From CAIJMU01 sp035531315 (GTDB lineage: Bacteria > Spirochaetota > Spirochaetia > Treponematales > Rectinemataceae): a stretch of 12,868 nt of DNA. This document shows positions 6,407 through 12,868 of this stretch, piece by piece. The DNA lies in contig DATKTD010000090.1 in NCBI GenBank assembly GCA_035531315.1, positions 1-12,868 on the forward strand. Reading direction: 5' to 3'. Both the position numbers and the translations under genes were made by a program. Position 1 is the stretch's first letter, and each line of letters opens with the position of its first letter. Under the pieces are notes generated by a model. It was given only the letters and a program-made list of their open reading frames with translations, was not told the DNA's origin and made no database searches.

Positions 6407-8470
6407 ATGGGCGCAATAGATCTTCCCAAGAGTCCCAATGTATTCCATCCCGAGAAGCCGAGCGCGGTCGGCTCCCGCAACTCCCTCGCACAGGAGGGCC
6501 GCGACCAGCAGCGCGAAGTCAACCAGCTCCTCGAGGAGGAGACCAACAAGGTCCTCCACCATATGAATGCCAGGCTTCCCAAGGAAGTCCTCGAGCGCCT
6601 CGACGTGATGGGCGGCGTCAAGGAAAAGCTCTATAATTACTTCAACCAGAACTATCAGAACATGTTCAACCGCTTCATGGTCACCACCGAGGACGAGATG
6701 GTGAAGAAGGTCAGGAACTTCATCGACAAGGAAGAGATGAAGGGCCTGGCCCGCTACACGCCGAAGGAAATCGCCGAGCTCCTCGACCAGGTCGGCGGCG
6801 CGGACAAGTTCAACACCGGCGAAGTCGAGAAGTCGATGGTTAACATGTTCGGCCACCTCCAGGGCCACATCCAGCGCGGTATCAACGAGCTCGAGAACCT
6901 GACCAACGCCCTCCTCCGCCAGAAGACCGACGTCGGCGCCTTCATCCGCGGCGAGAACGCCTACTCGGTCGTCAAGTGCGCCTTCAAGGACAACATCTAC
7001 AAGCCCAAGACCGTCACCGACGTCAAGCTTTCGGTCAACATCCTCGACTCCGAGCTCATCAGCCCGATCTTCCACTACCAGGTCACCGTCGAGTACCTCA
7101 TCAAGGACCTCATCTCCAAGCACCTGGTCGACCAGATCGACAAGGAGATCGAGAAGGTCAAGGATCGTCTCGTCGACGCCGGCAAGGAAGAGATGGGCGA
7201 CACCGAGATCATCTTCGAGAAGATGAACCACGTGAAGGATTTCACGGACGACGACGCCGAGAATCCCAAGTCCAAGCGCTACAGCATCATCGCCAAGGAC
7301 CTCATGGAGCGGATCAACAACCTCCGCGCCGAGATCGATCCCTCGACCTTCGATCAGCTCAATGTCCGCGAGAACCTCAAGAAAATCGTCGACATCGAGA
7401 ACATCCGCAACCGCGGCTACAACACGGCCGTCAACTCGATTACCTCGATCCTCGACACCTCCAAGATGGGCTACCAGTTCATCGAGAACCTCAAGAACGC
7501 CCGCCTCCTCTTCATCCGCGAGTACGAAGACACCAACGCCGCCGTCCTCCCCGACGAGCGCTACCAGATCCGCCTCCAGTACTACGACAACGCCCAGCTC
7601 ATCGAGGAGCGCAAGGCCTACGACGTGCAGCTCAAGAGCTTCGAAACCGAGGTCAATCATCTCTGGGACGTTCTCGAGATGAAGTACGAGGATTCCAAGT
7701 TCCTCAAGCGCGTGACCGACTTCTCCGATCTCGCCAGGATCTATAAAGGCAAGATCCGTTCCCGCATCAAGGCCAAGTCCGGCGAGCCCCTCTACGAGGA
7801 TATCGAGAAGGTCTGGGACGAGATCTCCTTCGTCAAGCCCGCCGAGACCGACGTCGAGAAGATGAACCGCACCTATCTTTTCGAGAAGGACAAGCTCCGC
7901 AAGCGACTCATCCTGATGGCCGAGAAGCTCAAGTCCATGTACACCTACCAGTACCCCATCGAGCGCCGCGTGATGGAGGAGCGTCTTGCCTTCCTCAGCA
8001 AGGAATTCGACAAGTACGACTACATGATCAACCCCTACCACATCCAGCCCGGTCTTCTCCTCGATGTGGATATCTGCTCGATCAAGCGCAAGAAGGCGAC
8101 CCTCGACGGCATGGCCAACGTCCTCAACGAGTTCCTCCATGGCGTTTCCAAGGGCTTCCAGGACGCGGCCTTCGCCGGCTTTAGCCGCCGCCGCTCGACC
8201 GTTCGCGAAGACCTCGCCCAGAGCTTCTCGACCACCGGTCCCGAAGAGGCGCCCCATGGCGGCGTCGCCAACGACTACCTCAGCATGCTCAACTCCGAGC
8301 CTGCCCTCCCCGAGTCGACCGTCGAGGCGGCTCCCTCTCCCGTGGCTCGCCGCAGGGCTCCCGCGAAGGGTGTCGTCGACGCGAAGGCCAAGGCCGCCCC
8401 GAGCAAGGCACCCGCCAAGCCGGCCGCGCGCCGTGGTCGCCGGGACGAAGGCGGATTGAGGGAGGTTTGA
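6407..8470 (+). CDS. cfpA: Cytoplasmic filament protein A
   Basis: It is the subunit of the ribbon of cytoplasmic filaments that runs along the cell body beneath the inner membrane in treponemes, roughly parallel to the periplasmic flagella. In T. denticola, loss of the filaments disturbs cell division and chromosome separation. The N-terminus (PKSPNVFHPEKP, then GRDQQREVNQLLEEETNKVL) matches my memory of treponemal CfpA closely. The 687 residues compare with about 680 in T. pallidum. The body is charged, helix-rich and without membrane segments, with long coiled-coil-like stretches (about 30-70, 230-310 and 485-535). Residues 641-679 form an unusual Ala/Pro/Lys/Arg-rich basic tail ending in an acidic DEGG, resembling a histone H1 tail. 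Codons are strongly skewed to C- and G-ending forms (AAC, AAG, ATC, CTC), as expected for an abundant protein. ATG is preceded by AAGGAG at five-base spacing. Confidence 0.95.
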   Translation: MGAIDLPKSPNVFHPEKPSAVGSRNSLAQEGRDQQREVNQLLEEETNKVLHHMNARLPKEVLERLDVMGGVKEKLYNYFNQNYQNMFNRFMVTTEDEMVKKVRNFIDKEEMKGLARYTPKEIAELLDQVGGADKFNTGEVEKSMVNMFGHLQGHIQRGINELENLTNALLRQKTDVGAFIRGENAYSVVKCAFKDNIYKPKTVTDVKLSVNILDSELISPIFHYQVTVEYLIKDLISKHLVDQIDKEIEKVKDRLVDAGKEEMGDTEIIFEKMNHVKDFTDDDAENPKSKRYSIIAKDLMERINNLRAEIDPSTFDQLNVRENLKKIVDIENIRNRGYNTAVNSITSILDTSKMGYQFIENLKNARLLFIREYEDTNAAVLPDERYQIRLQYYDNAQLIEERKAYDVQLKSFETEVNHLWDVLEMKYEDSKFLKRVTDFSDLARIYKGKIRSRIKAKSGEPLYEDIEKVWDEISFVKPAETDVEKMNRTYLFEKDKLRKRLILMAEKLKSMYTYQYPIERRVMEERLAFLSKEFDKYDYMINPYHIQPGLLLDVDICSIKRKKATLDGMANVLNEFLHGVSKGFQDAAFAGFSRRRSTVREDLAQSFSTTGPEEAPHGGVANDYLSMLNSEPALPESTVEAAPSPVARRRAPAKGVVDAKAKAAPSKAPAKPAARRGRRDEGGLREV

Positions 8471-8609
8471 TCCCCATGATTCCCGGAGAGGGGGGCGCCG
8501 GCACGGGCTCCCGCTCCGGCTCAATCAGGTCTTCTCGTTCGTGATAGTGGGGGGCCGCCCGTCGAATATGACCGGGCGGCCCTTTCCTTTTGAAGGAGGA
8601 TGATAGATC
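8471..8609 (+). other. Gap between cfpA and the HPr-like gene
   Basis: This 139-base stretch is non-coding. It holds a first GC-rich foldable segment, CCGGAG (8483-8488) pairing with CTCCGG (8514-8519), then the terminator-like hairpin listed separately. A strong Shine-Dalgarno, AAGGAGG (8593-8599), lies ten bases before the next start. GATAGT at 8543-8548 could be a -10 for a local promoter, but I see no matching -35. The layout suggests processing, partial termination, or both between the filament gene and its downstream neighbours. Confidence 0.5.
8552..8590 (+). terminator. Internal terminator-like hairpin after cfpA
   Basis: GGGCCGCCCG (8552-8561) pairs perfectly with CGGGCGGCCC (8573-8582), giving a 10-bp stem with an 11-base loop, followed by TTTCCTTTT. 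It would end or reduce transcription leaving cfpA, just before the Shine-Dalgarno of the next gene. An abundant filament protein followed by low-level genes in one transcript would fit partial read-through. The stem could instead protect the 3' end of a processed cfpA message. Confidence 0.7.
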
Positions 8610-9668
8610 ATGAAGGGCATGACCACTCAATTCGAAGGCCTTGCCGATAGGGCGGGCTTCAACGCAAGCGTTCGTCATATCAAGTCGACGGTCGGCATCA
8701 TCGACCGTGTCGCCGCCAAGGAAAACCTCGCCGACCTTCTCTCCGAAATGGGGGAGGGGGGAAAGCTCTCTAAGGAACAGATGGTGGCCATCGTTTCGAT
8801 GGTACTCGGCGATAAGTTCGGCTATCGCGCCGTCGCCGCGAATCTCCGGGGGGCGGCTTCCGATATTCCGGCCGTCGCCGAGGAACTGTCGCGCTGGAAT
8901 GGCGTCGATCTCGTCGTCGTCTATCATCATCCCGACCTGGGCGTCCTCGTCGTCAACCCGAAAAACAAGGAAGGGATCAATCAGATAGACCGCGTCAACC
9001 GCTCCGAACTCATGACGGTCTGGGCCGGCCGCTTTGCGAAGGAAGGCGAGGCCTCCCTCCTCGAGGCCTCGGCCAAGTCGGTTCTCGAGCTCTTTTCTGG
9101 CAAGGCGGTCAAGCCGAAGCCCGAATTCCTGAAGGGCGACTGCGCCTATCGCCAGAATCCGGGTAAGGGCAAGGAGAAGGCCGCGGCCAAGGCTGCAGTG
9201 GCCCCGGCTCGCGCGGCGCCCAAGACGGCGCCCAAAAAGGCGAGCGGAAAGGCGGCGGCAAAGGCCGTCGAGGTGGAGGTCGCGGCCCTTCCCGAGCACA
9301 AACCCGCGGTCGAGGCCGAGCGCGCCATCACGCCCGGCACCAAGATGACGCCGATGTACTCCGTGCCCGTCACCAATGAGCTTTTCCACAACGGCAATGT
9401 CGAGGCATGGAAGCGGATAATCGCCAGTTACAACGCCAAGCACCCCGACCTGACGGTTCTCGTTTATTACGACGGGGAGCGGATCACCAACCTCAACGCC
9501 CTTTTCAAGTGGGGCAAGGTAAAGCACGGTTCGACCATCCAGTTTGCCGTGGCCGGCGACAACATCTCCGACGTCGCCAAGCTCCAGCGTTACCTCGCGC
9601 AGGGCGCGAGCCGGATGTTCGAGGCCTTCCTGCGCGGGCCCGTCAACTCCGTCCTGGCCCTCTTCTGA
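8610..9668 (+). CDS. Unnamed protein with C-terminal HPr-like domain
   Basis: I do not recognise the full-length family; by position it corresponds to the unnamed gene between cfpA and ppdK in T. pallidum (TP0747, from memory). The N-terminal domain (about 1-180) is soluble and mixed alpha/beta, with a strand-turn-strand segment VVVYHHPDLGVLVVNP at 102-117. Residues 185-222 are an Ala/Lys/Pro-rich linker resembling histone H1. The C-terminal domain (about 249-333) can be laid over HPr: strand (SVPVT), loop with H260, helix (VEAWKRIIASYN), strand (LTVLVYYDG), short helix (LNALFKWGK), strand (STIQFAVAG), helix (DVAKLQRYLAQG). H260 falls where HPr has phospho-His15, but the following Thr-Arg-Pro is replaced by Asn-Gly-Asn. 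No membrane segments are seen. The stop is 25 bases before the next start, so the two are probably co-translated. The CDS is certain; the HPr comparison is by eye. Confidence 0.9.
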   Translation: MKGMTTQFEGLADRAGFNASVRHIKSTVGIIDRVAAKENLADLLSEMGEGGKLSKEQMVAIVSMVLGDKFGYRAVAANLRGAASDIPAVAEELSRWNGVDLVVVYHHPDLGVLVVNPKNKEGINQIDRVNRSELMTVWAGRFAKEGEASLLEASAKSVLELFSGKAVKPKPEFLKGDCAYRQNPGKGKEKAAAKAAVAPARAAPKTAPKKASGKAAAKAVEVEVAALPEHKPAVEAERAITPGTKMTPMYSVPVTNELFHNGNVEAWKRIIASYNAKHPDLTVLVYYDGERITNLNALFKWGKVKHGSTIQFAVAGDNISDVAKLQRYLAQGASRMFEAFLRGPVNSVLALF

Positions 9669-9675
9669 GCGACAT

Positions 9676-9691
9676 GGAAGGAAAGGAAAGG
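9676..9691 (+). promoter_or_regulatory. Purine-rich ribosome binding site fixing the PPDK-like start
   Basis: GGAAGGAAAGGAAAGG lies just before ATG at 9694-9696, with AAAGGA (9682-9687) at six-base spacing. The open frame continues upstream to 9544, but that extension overlaps the preceding gene in another frame, encodes low-complexity Ser/Arg/Pro sequence and has no ribosome binding site, so the 9694 start is preferred. Confidence 0.75.
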
Positions 9692-9693
9692 TC

Positions 9694-12336
<2,643 letters not shown>

Positions 12337-12367
12337 GTTCGTCGGGCGGAAGGCTCATTCAATGAAA

Positions 12368-12400
12368 GAGGCCGCCCTTTTAGGGCGGCCTCTCGTTTTT
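12368..12400 (+). terminator. Rho-independent terminator after the PPDK-like gene
   Basis: GAGGCCGCCC (12368-12377) pairs perfectly with GGGCGGCCTC (12383-12392) around a five-base loop TTTTA, followed by TCGTTTTT. The stem starts 31 bases past the stop codon. It lies between convergent genes. On the minus strand the flank reads TTTCATT, so some activity in that direction is possible. Confidence 0.9.
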
Positions 12401-12435
12401 CCAAGGAGTGACTCGGTCGCGGACGCTTTCCGGGG

Positions 12436-12470
12436 CGCTGCCACCGCGATCCGGCAGCGTCCCGCGGTGG
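12436..12470 (-). other. Interlocked inverted repeats in the 3' region of the right-edge gene
   Basis: CGCTGCC (12436-12442) pairs with GGCAGCG (12453-12459), and CCACCGCG (12441-12448) pairs with CGCGGTGG (12463-12470). The arms alternate, so the two helices either exclude each other at the shared bases 12441-12442 or form an H-type pseudoknot. On the minus strand the structure starts directly after the stop codon at 12472-12474. There is no T-tract. It may stabilise the 3' end of that transcript or be chance folding of GC-rich DNA. Confidence 0.35.
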
Positions 12471-12471
12471 C

Positions 12472-12868
12472 CTATGCCTCCTGGGAAGTGAAACCCATCT
12501 TCGTCACGATCGTCGATGCGATGAGGGGGGCCACCTTTTTGGCGTCGACCTGGGGCAGGCCCGCCTCCTTGTTGAAGGTCTTCTCGAAGAACATCGCGAG
12601 GCTTTCCTGTATGTCGGACAGGGCGTAGAAAATGAAGGAAAAGTTGATGCCAGTGGGTCTCATGATGGTGAAGGAGCCGTAGGAGATGACCGGCTCCTTG
12701 CTGTAGTAGATCTTCGCTTGGTTCTTGCAATTGTGAAGTTCGAGCTCGCTGAAGCGCTGGGGGATCTGGTCGCTGCTCTGGCGCACGTAGGGCTCGGTGC
12801 CCTTTTGATGGTAGTTGGCAGGTTCGCAAAGGATGAAGAGCTTTTTCCCGTCCGTCTGGAAGGTGAGG
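12472..12868 (-). CDS. Unrecognised protein, C-terminal 131 residues only
   Basis: The frame is open from the right edge to TAG at 12472-12474, so the start is outside the window; an internal GTG at 12784-12786 is not a convincing start because coding character continues upstream of it (LTFQTDGKKLFILCEPANYH). The visible part is soluble, alternating strand-like and helical segments, with two cysteines and no membrane segment. A strand-rich middle (KIYYSKEPVISYGSFTIM) is followed by SFIFYALSDIQESLAMFFEKTF and a C-terminal helix. I cannot assign a family. Lower GC-skewed codon use than cfpA is not marked enough to suggest transfer. It converges on the PPDK-like gene. Confidence 0.8.
   Translation of the reverse strand, partial: LTFQTDGKKLFILCEPANYHQKGTEPYVRQSSDQIPQRFSELELHNCKNQAKIYYSKEPVISYGSFTIMRPTGINFSFIFYALSDIQESLAMFFEKTFNKEAGLPQVDAKKVAPLIASTIVTKMGFTSQEA

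Noticed and set aside
6386..8524. 712-codon open frame antisense to cfpA
   Set aside because: The product is a Leu/Val/Asp/Glu-rich low-complexity sequence mirroring cfpA codon bias. It extends past both cfpA ends but has no ribosome binding site or recognisable motif.
9544..9693. Upstream extension of the PPDK-like frame to an earlier ATG
   Set aside because: The extension overlaps the preceding gene, is Ser/Arg/Pro-rich, and lacks a ribosome binding site. Family alignment starts at the 9694 ATG.

Overview
The window is GC-rich bacterial chromosome. It holds eight protein-coding genes in two divergent blocks plus one gene cut by the right edge. The best taxonomic marker is a near full-length cytoplasmic filament protein, CfpA (6407-8470), a family I know only from treponemes and close spirochaete relatives. 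From memory, and not checkable here, Treponema pallidum has ppdK (TP0746), an unnamed gene (TP0747), cfpA (TP0748), a VWA protein (TP0750) and pallilysin (TP0751) in a similar neighbourhood. The base composition is much richer in GC than the classical host-associated treponemes, so I place it in the Treponema/Spirochaetales group without naming a species.

Left block, minus strand, read from 6245 down to 187: a membrane-anchored VWA protein with an intact MIDAS metal site; a DHH/DHHA1 phosphoesterase overlapping it by 11 bases; a 492-residue membrane-anchored beta-rich protein that fits the pallilysin-related group by position and by lipocalin-like G-x-W signatures but lacks an HEXXH zinc motif; and thrA, a bifunctional aspartokinase/homoserine dehydrogenase, ending at a GC-rich hairpin. 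A 161-base divergent control region (6246-6406) separates this block from the right block. It contains a 19-base near-perfect palindrome and repeated TGAGGGCG-type boxes.

Right block, plus strand: cfpA, then a hairpin with a T-rich tail, then an unnamed 352-residue protein, then a pyruvate phosphate dikinase (PPDK)-like protein ending at a strong terminator. The 352-residue protein has a C-terminal domain that I read as HPr-like, with a histidine at the place of the HPr phospho-site. The PPDK-like protein keeps every catalytic residue I can check in its phosphohistidine and PEP/pyruvate domains. Its N-terminal ATP-grasp domain has lost the residues that bind and position ATP. The enzyme therefore resembles PTS Enzyme I in its surviving activities, and the neighbouring protein resembles HPr.

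The most interesting reading, an inference, is a PEP-driven phosphorelay encoded with, and perhaps acting on, the spirochaete cytoplasmic filament. CfpA and the HPr-like protein also share unusual histone-H1-like Ala/Lys/Pro segments. The right edge holds the C-terminal part of an unrecognised minus-strand gene, convergent with the PPDK-like gene.
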